Positions 1 through 12,362 of a stretch of DNA of 50,012 nt are shown here, in pieces; the first letter of the stretch is position 1; each line of letters begins with the position of its first letter. Both the position numbers and the translations under genes were made by a program. The DNA comes from Zopfochytrium polystomum (lineage: Eukaryota; Chytridiomycota; Chytridiomycetes; Chytridiales; Chytridiaceae), in assembly GCA_025765615.1 (NCBI GenBank), contig JAIVFJ010000394.1, forward strand, positions 1 through 50,012, given 5' to 3'. The notes beneath the pieces are model-generated. The model searched no databases. It was not told where the DNA came from and worked only from the letters and a program-made list of their open reading frames with translations.

Positions 1-235
1 CCAAATCAACAAATGGTCAGTGAAGTCAGCTCCATTTCAAGGTCAACGAAAATTTCTTCAATATTATGAAGGAAGAGCTATCTGATGGCAGCTTCCTTGT
101 TTCACTTTTTTCCCTCAATTTGTTTTTCAGGCACAGAAAGCCCGTCAAGTAATCATTACTCTATGTGCAATCCCACCAGCACCTGATCTGTCAAACTCTC
201 CAGCCACAAGTACTTGCTATTGCCCGCAGCAGTGC

Positions 236-316
236 TTTTTTTTTTGTTTTTTTTTTTTGTTTTTTTTTTGTTTTTTTTTTTTGTTTTTTTTGATTCCCCC
301 ATACGTTTTTTTTTTT
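236..316. repeat. Poly-T tract with G interruptions
   Basis: Runs of 8-13 T separated by single G, followed by a short unique stretch and another T run. Low-complexity sequence; open frames across it are compositional and not genes. Confidence 0.9.
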
Positions 317-540
317 GCCAGCAGCGACCATGTCAAATCCCACTCAATCGATCATGCAGCCTGTTGCCGCCGCCGCATGTCTCTGTTTTGTGTTTGTGTT
401 TGTGTGTGTGTGTCTGTGCAACACTCGCGTCAGCGCCGACAGTGGACGGATTTGGGCGGCTTTTGCCGGTTTTTTGCTTTCTTCTATACTTATTCAAATT
501 TTTTAACGTTTTTTTCTGTTCGCATTTTTGTGGGTCTTTT

Positions 541-1426
<886 letters not shown>

Positions 1427-2815
1427 ATGCGCCATAGTCGCGCTCGTGTGCACGGTAACGCTCGTATCGACGTCGCTCGATCCGCGCTTCCGTTTGCCCC
1501 CCGCACGGCCCATCCGCACCAGGCATCGCCGCCGCTCCCCGCGGACGGCAGCGGGCAGCAGCGCCGGACCCGCCCTTCACCGACGCGGGTCGCTTCGTCG
1601 CCGCCACTCAAACCTCTCTGTCCCGACGGCACGGCAAGGCCAGGTCGCTGGACCAACGACCCGACGGACCAGCGGCCCGTGTTCGAACCCCACGAGTGCC
1701 GCCACCACATCTTTACCCCCGACGACGCCGCGCAGTGCCTCGCCGGCCGCACCCTCGCGTTCGCGGGCGACTCGCTGCTGCGGAACGTGGTCTCGCAGAT
1801 GCTGGAGCTCGTCAAGCCCGACTTTCAGTGGCAGGTTCGGATGAAAGGAGAGGGGGCGGGGAGGCGTTTGCCTCGAGTGTTGCAAAATCTTTCTTTCTAA
1901 CCAAAAACGGCTCCCGGCTAGGACCCAAACATGGCCGCGAACCAACACGAAACCATCCCGCTCCCATCCCCCCCGTCTTCGCCGTCGTCGTCGACATCCC
2001 CTCAGACCGTCACCGTTGACTTTCTCTGGCACTGCTCCGTCTTCCACCCGGTCCTGACCGCCCTAACACCAACATCCACATGGGACACATACGTGGTCGG
2101 CATGGCGCTGTGGAACATGAAAGCGTACAACCGGGGTCCCGCCGCGTACCACACCGCCGCGCTCGCGACGGCGCAACGTACCGCCGAGTTTGTCGCGCGG
2201 AACCCGGAGACCGGCGACGCCGATGCCTCCGGAAAGCGACGGCGGCGGCGGTGGGCGTGGTTCGCGCTGCACGCGCTGCACCCGGACCGCTGCGCGGTGG
2301 ACGCCGAGACGGGGCGCGCGAACGCCGGCTGCGAGTTTTGCAACGTGCCCGCGCGGGCGGGCGGGTTCCGCGCGGCGGGGAACGCGGCGGCGCGGTGCGC
2401 GGCGGCTTCTGCGACGTCTGCTGCTTCCGCTGCCGCCGCCGCCGCCGCCGCCGTCCACGACGACGACGACGACGACGAGGACAAGGGTGCTCCTCGATGG
2501 TGGGTGGTGGACGCGTCCGAGATGACGCGGGGCGGGTGGGCGGCGGGCGACACGGAGGACGGGGTGCACTACCGCGGCGCGACGACGCGGATGGAGGCGC
2601 AGGTCGTGCTGAACTACGTGTGCGCTGGATGGCTGCGCGAGCGGTTCGGTAGAGGTGGTGCCGGTACCGCGGTGGGGTTTCTGCCGCCGGCGCCCGAGGA
2701 GCGCGAGGGGTCGCGGGAGCGCAAGGCGGCGGACGACGCGGCGTGCGCGTTCCGCGTGTCGGACGAGGACAACAGGCGGGACAAGAAGGACTATCCGGTG
2801 TGCTACGAAAAGTAA
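1427..2815 (+). CDS. PC-esterase / CAS1-like SGNH acyltransferase-esterase
   Basis: Predicted member of the PC-esterase family (CASD1 N-terminal domain, plant TBL and NXPE proteins), which transfers or removes acetyl groups on secretory-pathway glycans. Exons 1427-1834 and 2006-2815; the intron has donor GTTCGG and acceptor CCCTCAG and the phase is 0. Exon 1 carries the family block FEPHECRHHIF, then QCLAGRTLAFAGDSLLRNV, containing the catalytic Ser of the GDS motif. Exon 2 starts TVTVDFLWHCS, has a conserved-looking VVGMALWNMKAYNRG block and ends with WWVVDASEMTRGGW and EDGVHYRG, where DGVH is the Asp-x-x-His half of the triad. An Ala/Asp low-complexity insert lies between. The 5' end is unsettled: 1427 is the first ATG in frame, but a membrane anchor lies just upstream in another frame, so the true N-terminus probably starts earlier and a one-base indel may be present. 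Family call firm, N-terminus not. Confidence 0.75.
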
Positions 2816-3067
2816 AGGAAGTTTCATTGCGACATGTCTGGGCCTCGTCGGTGGCCGACTGCCAATGTTTTACGCGGTGCTTAGAATTTGAATATACATT
2901 AATGGGACTTGCTCAAAGCATTGCAGTTCAGTTTTGGTAGGACCGCGAAAGGAGCCACCACACTACAGACGATACTCAACCTCACATATCAGGTATTTAT
3001 TGCCACTCAAGAATCCGCAAAAGGCTCTCAAACCGGGTGCGACCGCCCCGCGCAGACATTAATGTTT

Positions 3068-5418
3068 TCACTTGTCCATTTGGGACCCCTCCATCGGCGG
3101 CAAGGTTCCCGTCTTCAAAAAGTCCCGCTCCAAAAAGAGCGAGAGTCGCGTCGCGCTGGCGACGCACTCCGCCGGCATCTTTGGGATGTAGAATTGGTAG
3201 ATAAACTGCAAGAGCTTGACCGCCTGGCGGCCGTAGGTCTTGATGAAGGCGTGCCCGGCAACCTGAATGAATGTTTGCTTCGGTCAATCATCCAAGTTGA
3301 AACTGCCACATTTCCAAGTCTACAGTAACTCACCTCCAAAAAGCTTTGTATTACGTGTGCCGTAACCCTTCGTGGCTTCAGATTGACAATACGCGAGAGC
3401 CACGACCACGCATACTCCATGCCGTGTTGGTTCCCTTTCGCTGTTGGTTGGTAAATTTAGCGTCCTATGCCACCCAAAATAATTGATTGAAGAGAACAAT
3501 AACTATGGAACATAAACGATGCGCCCGCAAAAGAAAAAGACCTCACTCACCAGTTGTGGACTGAAGAATGGCGGCGTACAAGGCGACAATCCCGGACATT
3601 CGCTCGTTGAACTGCTCCTCAGTCTCGCGATTGTCGTCGGCGTCCTTCTTGTACCTGCACCGCCTTGCAAAGTCATCGTCGGTCTCGCCCTTGAGTGGTA
3701 ATTGTTTCAAAACCAAAGTTCAGTCACGTGCATCAACCACCCTTCGAAGCGGTTAAAGTTACAAGTACCAATACTTACAGGTCGTTTCTTCATGTACATG
3801 GGAGCAATTTGAGGGCACCGCTTGATGAGACGGCCAAGAAGGATGGGGCGGAAGGGCGGGTGGGCATCGAACAACAGGACACAGACAAGCGCGAGGGGGA
3901 AGGCCTTCGTCCGTTGCACAGCTACTTCAGTGTCGGCTTGTTTCTGGTGACAAGAGAGTATCTACGTTTAACGACTCATCGTCCGTCGGCCACGGCGCCT
4001 TCGGCGGATCACGCAAGACTAACCGCGATGGCTTTTGCTGCCGCATCGAGAAGCACCATGTACGCATCTTCCGAGCGTGCCCCTCCAGTTGACAACACGT
4101 CGGCCAATTTGCGAGCCTATAACCATTAAACAGCCAACCATTTATCAGCATGGAACGTGGAGAACAAGGCGTTTTACTTACTACTGTCAAAATTTGCGCT
4201 CTACTGTTGGTGAGCTGACCGACTGATTTTGTGATCGTCATTGTTTCCTTGAACACAAGGTTCTTCTCCTGCTGGTTGGCTTTTACTCGAGGTTTTATGA
4301 TCGTCTTTATGTCGGCAACCAGTGCCAGATAACCCGAGGCGCATGCCCAGGCAGTTTGTGACACAACAACATCCGACTGCAAAAGGGGGATTGTCAGAAT
4401 CAAAAGCTTCGCTGAGAGAAAAGAAAGAGAAAAGATGCCTCAAAAGGAACGAACCGGTGGCGCGCCTTTGGCCTCCTCCGCAGCCTTTCTTTCCTTGTGT
4501 ACCCTGTCGGCCTCTGCTCTTGCCTTTGCCTGTGCCTCCACTGCTCTTGCGGCGGCAGCTTCGCGCTGTCGCGTTTCCTCGTTTTTGCGGTCCTGCTCGG
4601 CCTTGGCTGCGGCCGCAATTCGGTCCTCCTCCTTCTTCTGCTCCGCGGCGGCGGCCGCAGCCTCGGCCGCCTTCCGTTTCCGGTATTCAGCGATTGCCTT
4701 TTCGGTCAGCGCGTTTATCTCGTCGACTTTGCGAGCACCTTCCGCGACCAGCGCGTCGTGCTTTTTCTTCCTGCAGGAGGGGGGATATCATCAGAATGGC
4801 AAAATGGTGGAGGGTGACAATTACAGTTCGAGATCGATGGGGGGAGGGGGGGAGGATTGGAGGGCAGCAAGCTGAACCAAGAGCGAGCTGGTCGAGTTTT
4901 TCGCAATTATCTGCTGTTGGAGAGCGACCTCCCTCATCGCTTTCTCCTGCAAAAGACATCGAGTTAGCAATGCTTCGCAGGGGGGTCTCGGACAAGCCGT
5001 GCAGAAACGGCAAGCCAACAATTAGAAAAAACGGAAAAGAGGAAGGAACGGGACAACACGACTCCCCACCCACCAAACACTCCATCTGCAACTTTGCCCT
5101 CCGCTGTGCCGGCGACGGGGTCGACGCAGCCGCCGACGCGTGCCAGACGGCATCGAGGAACTCGGCGCGGTTCCTGTCGCGGTGCAAGCCCTTCTGAGAG
5201 GATCCCGGGGAAGGGTTGTTGGGCGATCGCGGGCTTCGGGGCGAGCGATGTGGAGGAGACGGGGTCGGTGTGGACGGCTGCTCTGCGCCGAAGAGGGAGT
5301 AAGGTGCGGGCGGCAGAGGCGATCGTAGGTGTCCGTCGCGCCGCCGCCGTGGGCTGCGCCCGTGCGGGGCTGGGCTGACGGCGAGTTCAAGGTCCGTAAA
5401 GTCGGCTGAGATTCGCAT
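3068..5418 (-). CDS. GLE1: GLE1, nuclear-pore mRNA export factor
   Basis: GLE1 sits on the cytoplasmic face of the nuclear pore and, with InsP6, stimulates the DEAD-box ATPase Dbp5 during mRNA export. Nine exons on the minus strand: 5418-5074, 4946-4825, 4770-4455, 4376-4182, 4116-4024, 3943-3779, 3689-3551, 3440-3334, 3262-3068. All phases agree and give about 558 aa. Layout: disordered Ser/Pro/Arg-rich N-terminus (about 1-115); a long Lys/Glu/Ala/Arg coiled coil (about 120-260, EKAMREVALQQQ through KARAEADRVHKERKAAEE); then the alpha-helical C-terminal domain with ITKSVGQLTNSRAQI, KLADVLSTGGARSED, AFPLALVCVLLFDAHP, CPQIAPMYMKKRP, FNERMSGIVALYAAILQ, YAWSWLSRIVNLKP and GHAFIKTYGRQAVKLLQFIY. 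These match the order of the GLE1-like domain. The start is the first in-frame ATG; the frame is open a little further upstream only through a GTG. YIF1 lies 165 bp upstream on the same strand. Confidence 0.93.
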
Positions 5419-5583
5419 CTTGGGTTTAAATCGGTCCGCCTTGTCAACAATTAACTCCACAATAATGAGGGTTTGGCCCTCTCTTTATTCCGGACGAGTA
5501 ACAAAGTACTGCGCACCGCACGATAAACCTCAAGCCGTGGAGCGGTGCTGCTCGTCATTCCACAATGAATAAACCAGGCCCAG

Positions 5584-7365
5584 TTACACAGCATATACCA
5601 GCGTAAAGGCCATCACGGTCTGAAAAAGAGCGAACCCGAACAGGAAGTAAACACGCCGTTGTCGCTGCGGCACAATGACGGCGGTGTCGGACGCGTCAGG
5701 AAGAAGAAGATATTTCATCGTGCGGAGCTACATAAAGAGATTTTGCAGCATTAGGGGTATATGTCGACGAGTCGAACAAGAGGGAAAGAAACAGGGAACA
5801 GAAAACTGCAGCGGAGCGAGTGGGAACACATACCGTGAAAAAGAAGAAGGCGAGCATGTGGTAGGCAAAGATGCTGTACACAACTTTGTACGAAAAAAAA
5901 ATCTTTGCCGTCACAGCAGAGTTGACGCTACCAATGGAGGGAAATGTCATTAAGTAGAACTAAATCAAAAATTGCTCACCCAAGGAATTTATAACCACAC
6001 AAGGAGATAATATCGAGCGACGGAACTTCATTCTGAACGTTGAGCAGGTAGCAGCCCAATTTCATCACCATCAGCTCAACAGCAATGAAGAAGATTGCCG
6101 AAGACGCGGTCGTTCCAAGAGCGTCCGGTGAGAACCTGAGCGGGAACGTATTCATTCAGATTTCTAATTACACGATTCTGCAAACGAAGGAAGGAACTTA
6201 CGTTCTTCCATCCTTGTTGGATCCAAGCAGCATTCCCACCAGAAGGACGTACGTGACGATCGCCATCACAGGGATGTACATGTCTGGCGCGTTCAAGTCT
6301 TCTCGTGGTGGTTTGTAACCTTCCATCTGCCCATCCTGCTCCGATCGGTTGACCAGGCGCGTCCAGTGCTTGTTGCGGAATGGAAACACAACGAGGGCAA
6401 TCTTGTTGAACACGTAAGAATTGCTCACGTTAAAGTAGTATTTGAGCTTTGTGACGTTGACGTAGCGGTTCAGCTGGGGCGTAAAGGAGAAACGATCAGA
6501 GAGCATTTCGCGGCGTTAGGGTTTACGGATGAGCTCAACTCACGTTCTGGTTAACGATCTGCGTTCCCTGCTGCAGGGCTTGCTGTCCCAACTGCATACC
6601 CAATTGTCCGCCGACTGATCCTTGCATCTCGTTGATGAACTGTGATCCAAAAAAGGCAGATCCAGGAGCCGCTCCTGGTGCTCCACTGTACACGCCAGCC
6701 TTTTGGCCATAGTCACCGGCAGGGGCAGGTCCGGCAGGTCCCCATGCCGCAGCGGGATATGTTGGACCTTGCGATGACCCTCCGAATCCGCCGCCACCCG
6801 CGCCGACGCCACTGCTCCCACCAAAACTCCCAGATGATTGAGGGCCCATGGACGGATTCGGTCCTGACGCGTAACCCGCCGAAGGGGAGTACGCGTTGTT
6901 GCTGACGCCGGCAGAGTTTCCGTAAGCCGAAGGTGCGTATGGATCCTGCGGGGTCTGCTGCACCGATCTTGGAGGGAAGATGCGATGTTGCGTTGTGGGT
7001 TGTTGCGGGCGCTGTGGCTGCGCGTTCGACGGCTGGTAGGCGGAAGAGGAGTACTGCTGATGTTGCGATTGGGCGCCGCCGCCACTGTACGGATCTGAGT
7101 ACGCGGGCTTTGATGGGCGTTGGGGCTGCGTCTGCTGGTAGGGGTTCGCGTACTGCGGCTGCTGCTGCCTCTGCCCCTGCGGACCACCGCCGCCAACACC
7201 GCCGACAATGCCTGGATTCGATCGCCTCGTAAGCCCGCTGCCGCTGCCGCCGCCTCCGCCCATGTGGGGCGGGACCGCGGCCTGGGGATGAGGCTGCGAC
7301 CCAGGGCGTTGCGGTGCCTGCTGGAAGTTCTGCTGCTGCTGGTCCCACGACTCCCAGGAGCTCAT
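5584..7365 (-). CDS. YIF1: YIF1, Golgi/ER vesicle membrane protein
   Basis: YIF1 is a multi-pass partner of YIP1 and Ypt/Rab GTPases in ER-Golgi transport. Five exons: 7365-6544, 6473-6202, 6135-5980, 5927-5834, 5727-5584; introns of 52-106 bp, phases consistent, about 495 aa. The first 275 residues are Gln/Pro/Gly/Ser-rich and disordered, far longer than in animal or yeast YIF1 (total about 300 aa). The conserved core starts at GSAFFGSQFINEMQGSVGGQ and LGMQLGQQALQQG, then LNRYVNVTKLKYYFNVSNSY, FPFRNKHWTR, and PPREDLNAPDMYIPVMAIVT, the family hallmark. Five C-terminal hydrophobic helices follow, ending QRRVYFLFGFALFQTV and a short tail. The ATG opens with SSWESWDQQQQ. The 310 bp upstream is shared with the divergent cyclase A gene. 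Confidence 0.93.
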
Positions 7366-7675
7366 CTCTCAAGTGTAAACAAGTGGTTCAAAAGAAAAAT
7401 TTGGAGGTGCCTTGTTGTTTTTTCGGTGTCGACACTCCAAGGGCAGAATCCGTGGCAGGCCAATGTGTCCGTGCATCGCAACTGCAGCTTGGCTCTGCGT
7501 TCCTGAATACGTCCCGTTTATCCAGGCGGGCGGGTACGCATACTTCTGCATTTTTTAGTATAATTTTTTTGGTGGGGCGTAGGGAGGGATCTAGCCAAAT
7601 TGTCACACTCGAACTGGATTAGCACTTTCGACTTCCACACGACCAAACGTCTGAGGGCTCCAATTCAACGACCAC
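7366..7675. other. Divergent intergenic region YIF1 / cyclase A
   Basis: 310 bp between the divergent starts of YIF1 (-) and cyclase A (+). It must contain both promoters. I see no convincing TATA box or known operator, only a T run at about 7565. Confidence 0.5.
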
Positions 7676-10600
7676 ATGGGCTCTTACCGAACGCTTTCCG
7701 AAGGACCCGAACGGCCTTCGAAGCCGGCGATCGCTGGCACCATGCCAGGCTCCTCCAACAACACCGTCCGCGGACGATCGAGCCGCGGAGTCACCAAAAG
7801 ATTTTTGGCTACCGCTCTGGCTTCTGTCATAAGGAGCACATTCGCAACGGCGGAAATACCCGAGCTGCATTACGAATCACCGCGCTATAAGATGCTTCAG
7901 TCCAACTCGAGCAGGGGGAGACGCGGAAAAGTCCCACCTGCCGGATGCAGGAAAGAAAGGCATCGCTAAATTGGAGGTGGGAGAGATCCTGGAGGAACTC
8001 TCTATTCTGGAGTCACAGAAGTCCACTGTGAAATCGAGCTATTCCGCCTTTCGGCGTATGCTTCTGCAGTTTCAGTCACCGATCATCGAAGAGCTCTACT
8101 TCCGGCGGGATCTTTTGTACGGAGCTGTGATCATCATTCGAAGCTCGGCCCTTTTGAACGTTTTCACTGTCGCCACCATCTTTGGATTTTTCAGATCAGG
8201 GACGTGGTATGAACAACCGATCTGGATATCTCTACTTGCGGCCATCGGAATTTTGTCATTAGCCTACTTGAGCGCGGCAATTTGGAAGGACGGTTATGCG
8301 CTTGTGCAGCTTGCCTTCGTTTCAGACTTTGGCAGAACAATTATGGTTGCCTTGAATGTAAGCTTCAGCCTCTGGAAAATCATGCTTTAATAAGAGTTTT
8401 CCTGTTCAAGGCCGTTAGCTCCATCTTTTTTCCAATAGCCGACTTCTGCCTGTCGAAAAATCCTTTCGACGTTGTGGGGCCGTTTGCAACTGTTGTTATC
8501 ATCGCAGAATGCTCACTGTCCGGAATTTCAGCTTCGTTCCGCGAGATGCTGTTTCATTTCAGTCTCGTTATGTCGATATCCGGCGTAAAAGCTATCTATA
8601 TCGCCCTAAGCTGGAGAAACGCACTCGGTGCCTTTCTTTATGTCATCCCAATCTTGATGTGCAACCTTCTGGTCATAGAGAGTCTTTACTATCAAGATAA
8701 GAAGAGGCGCACAACGTAAGTCAAAAGACCCGCTCTTCATCTGACATAAATAACAAGACCCGCAAGCTTCCTGAAGGCGGAACTCGCAGCCCTTCAGCTG
8801 GAGGAGCTGGAGGCGGAGCGAAAGAGGACGGAGCACCTTCTTTCTTTGGTTTTACCCCCAAGCGTCGTTGAGGGGCTTCGAAACATACGGGTCATGAAGT
8901 TTGAAACTGTCGCCCATTGGATGGAGTCAGGTGGCACAGCAACAATTCAAAAGGCCAATGCTGACCATTCGAGCAGGAACTGTGATGTTCATGGACTTGA
9001 AGAATTTTACGCAACTTTCGGAAAGACTAGAGTCCAAGCAGGATGCTGTACTGATGCTCAATATGATTTTCCAGAAAGTCGACGAAGTTCTGACGAAGTT
9101 TCCTGAAATTGAAAGAGTCAAAGTGAGTGCTACACCTAGCAGCATCCGTTACCTCATTGATCAATACACTAGACGATCAAGTCCAAACTGCTGTTACTCG
9201 GGGGACTAAAATCCACCAATCACCTTGCACGAATGATTGACTTCGCTCTTGCCATTCGACGCACATTCAGAGACAAAGTTATCTTTGAAATGCCATCGAA
9301 AATTCATCCAAAAATCATGCGGGCTCATTTGAAGTTTGGTTTTGGCTTGCAAACAGGTGAGCTACTGGTGTGGGCTGAGATAAGCATCGCAAACCCTTGC
9401 CACGTAGGATCTCTCATGACGGGAATCGTCGGGAAGAGAGTTTTCTGCTTTGAGGTGAGTTTGCAAATCTTTTGCTGGCCGAACTCATTGCTCGTTGAAA
9501 GGTATACGGAGACACCGTTAATACAGCCAGCCGCATGCTTTCAATCGCAAAGGGACATCAAATAATTGTACCCGCTGAGTTATGGTGCAAAGTCTGCGAA
9601 CGTATGACCGAGCAACCCTGTCGTGCTTCTAACCTTCCTTAGGTTACAGAGGAGAGAGCATAGGCCAGCGGTTTGTAAAGGGAAAAGGATTCATGGATAT
9701 CTATAGCGTTGAAGGCTCATCGAGTGACGGCATTCATCAACAACAATCTTTGTTTTCAGCACCGACAAAAGACGAGGGGGAGATGGACTTAGGGGCCGGC
9801 GAGGGAGGAGAGGTGAGAACTGCGATCGTTTGCATGCGGACGATGTTAAATTTTCAAGCAGAGCTCCATGCTCAAAGTTTCCAAATTAGCGACACCAAGA
9901 ATCGATCCAATCATTATAAGTCGAGTATCGAAATCCTCAAGTAGTGCCTCCCTCGATCCAAACCGAATACCGAGCAACCGGGGAAGCTCCATCCCACGAG
10001 CGTCCATTATCGAGTGCGTTGATGAGTCAGCAGAATCTAGCAATGAAGGCACTCTGCAGAAACCATTTCAATGTGGGCGTAAACCCTCCCGAACTGGCGT
10101 TCATCGAGAACCTTCTTGGACTTCTGCGAGACTGGGGCGGATTTTTCCAGTCGATAACTCTTCCTCTCCACCTTCCGTGGATGCGGCTGGGTTTACCGGG
10201 CGGAGCAATCAGTCGTCTGACGCGGTCAACGGAGTGAGGAGGTGCTTGGTCGAATCTGCTTTCAACAGAAGCTGACTTTCTGGGCAAATACAGTGTGAAC
10301 GCATCAAGTGCCGCAGAGCGCAAGCGAGAGTCTCTTGCCGATGAGACATTCGTTGAATTCGGAGATGAAATGGTTTTCAGCGGGGCGAAAGTGGCAGTAA
10401 TTCAACAGCAGATCGATCGGCACCTCGGAATGAAGGAATTTATGGAGGGACATAGCAACATTCTGGATCAGGCCTCATCGAGCGGCGGTGGCGATTCGAT
10501 CATCGAATACAAGCCCCGTGCGGTTACAGAAAACTCTATACCAGGCTCTGATGAGCGACAAGAAAGTTCCTCGTTGGCCGACTCACCACTGTCGTTGGGC

Positions 10601-12134
10601 TTTGTTTCAGAACAAATCGGCTTTAACGCACAATTTTTGAACCAAGCGATGGAGTCTAAATATCTCGCTGAGACTCAGCATACTGTTTGGACGATTATTC
10701 GCAGCAATACAGTCAAAGGAGCCTTCCTCCAGATTGGATTATTTAGTCTCGCCTTTCTCAACGTTTACATCGTCCTCGGCAACTCCGACGAATTGCCCAA
10801 CGCCGAGCCTTCCACGGATCCAAGAGATGTTATGTGGACCCTCAGCTCGCCAGCTACGCTCACAGTAGTTATTTGCTTTGGGGCAGTGGCATTTGTCGCT
10901 CAACTGGCTGCGGCTGTCGCCAGCCTATTTAGTCCATTACCAAGCAGACCAAGCCAGCGAGCATTTGCGCGGATATCCATATTGAACGTTACCATTGTGG
11001 CATGCATAATCAGCTTCAATTGGAGCCGTTTGCATGACTATGCAATATTAAGTACATTTGTCATTCCGGAAATTTTGACTGTGTACATTCTCACAATGGT
11101 CGCACTTCCGCTGACCGAGCGGATAGCACTGTCCGTTCTTCAAGCTGTGGTGTTGATCGCCTGCGGGTGCACAATCCACCAGAACTACTGGTTGATTCCG
11201 CTGATTCCAACTGTCCTTTTGGTTGTTTTCGGTGGTACTTTTCTTCTTCGCGAATCTCTACTGCGTCTCGACTACCTCATGGATGAAACTCTGGCGGCCC
11301 AAGCGGAAATGACGGAAGAAGAGAGCAGGAAATCGAGTCATCTGCTCAAAACGGTGCTGCCAAGCCGCCTCATTCAAGGGTTGCTCTCTGACCCAAGCGC
11401 TACCCTCTATGAAGAATTTCCGCTCGTGACAGTGCTTCAAATGGATATAATGGGGTACGCGGGAATTGAACTGGTGGGCAGAACAAGCTTGTCTAACAAA
11501 GTGAAGATTTACGGCCATGTCAAGCTTGCTTGACCCCTTACGAGTCTTTCAAATGATAAACAACATGTTCACTTACTTCGATGCCCTCACGACTGAATAC
11601 GGCGTGGAAAAAATCACAACGATAGGTGGGGTAATCTGCAGTGTTGCTGGTGCTCATTAATTTGCTAGGCGACGCTTACGTGGCATGCTCCTCACTCACC
11701 GTTGGTACCGATCAACGCTTGTCAGCGACTGCTGTTTGCCTCGTCGCGCTGCTGATGCAGGCGTTCGTCAACGAAAAGCTTAATGCCTCTCCCTTCATGA
11801 AAACTGTGCTCAAGCATCAATGTGCTATGCGCATTGGCGTTCACACTGGGCCGTGCTATGGGTCCATTGCTGGTGGTTCGACCAATTTCCGGTTCGATCT
11901 GGGTGGATCCACAGGTATCTCGCGCTCTAGGATCGGCCCAACAGCAAATTGTCTGATTCGCTTTTAGTTGATATTGCAGAGAAGATTCAAGAACATTGTG
12001 AGCCGGGGGAAGTGTATATATCAAGGGTCACGCGTGATTTGATCACTTTCAACACCGCTTTCGACATTGTCGACAAGAATCTTTGCACGGCTGGTGAGGA
12101 AATTTTCTTGTTGAGGCTTAAGAAATTGTGGTGA
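7676..12134 (+). CDS. 12-TM adenylyl cyclase-like protein, paralog A
   Basis: Predicted membrane class III nucleotidyl cyclase (ATP to cAMP), laid out as 6TM - catalytic domain 1 - 6TM - catalytic domain 2. Exons: 7676-8357, 8411-8715, 8758-9122, 9173-9356, 9408-9454, 9502-9601, 9643-9812, 9859 to about 10233, about 10319-11454, 11507-11625, 11669-11914, 11968-12134. Domain 1 has GTVMFMDLKNFTQLSERL, FPEIERVK joined to TIKSKLLLLGG, GLQTGSLMTGIVG, VYGDTVNTASRML and VKGKGF. Domain 2 has VTVLQMDIMG joined to FTAMSS, EKITTIGDAYVACSSL, IGVHTGPCYGSIAGG and VDIAEKIQ. Reading it straight needs two one-base deletions: in the G run at 7914-7918 (exon 1) and the A run at 8949-8952 (exon 3). All other exons are clean and match paralog B in length and phase, so these may be sequence errors, or early decay. 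The intron near 10,234-10,318 is poorly placed. Confidence 0.75.
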
Positions 12135-12353
12135 TGGAAAGGCCAGTCTCCGACAACTGGCATATTGTTGTTATGACTTTCTGTAAATGGGTGAAATATA
12201 AGAGGGAAACGTTTGTGATGGATACGACGCCTCATCTTTAGTTTCCCTGGCGATCATGAACTTGTAGACGAGGTCTCCGTGGATTGGCTATTTGTTGAGG
12301 GCTTGTAAGGACGCCGGCGAGCTTCCCAAGGCGGCGCTCCTGCCTTTCCTTGA

Positions 12354-12362
12354 TTATAATAT
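12354..12362. repeat. Left target-site duplication of MULE
   Basis: TTATAATAT next to the left terminal inverted repeat. The right flank (14690-14698) reads TTACGATAT, 7 of 9 identical. Nine-bp duplications are typical of Mutator-like elements. Confidence 0.65.
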
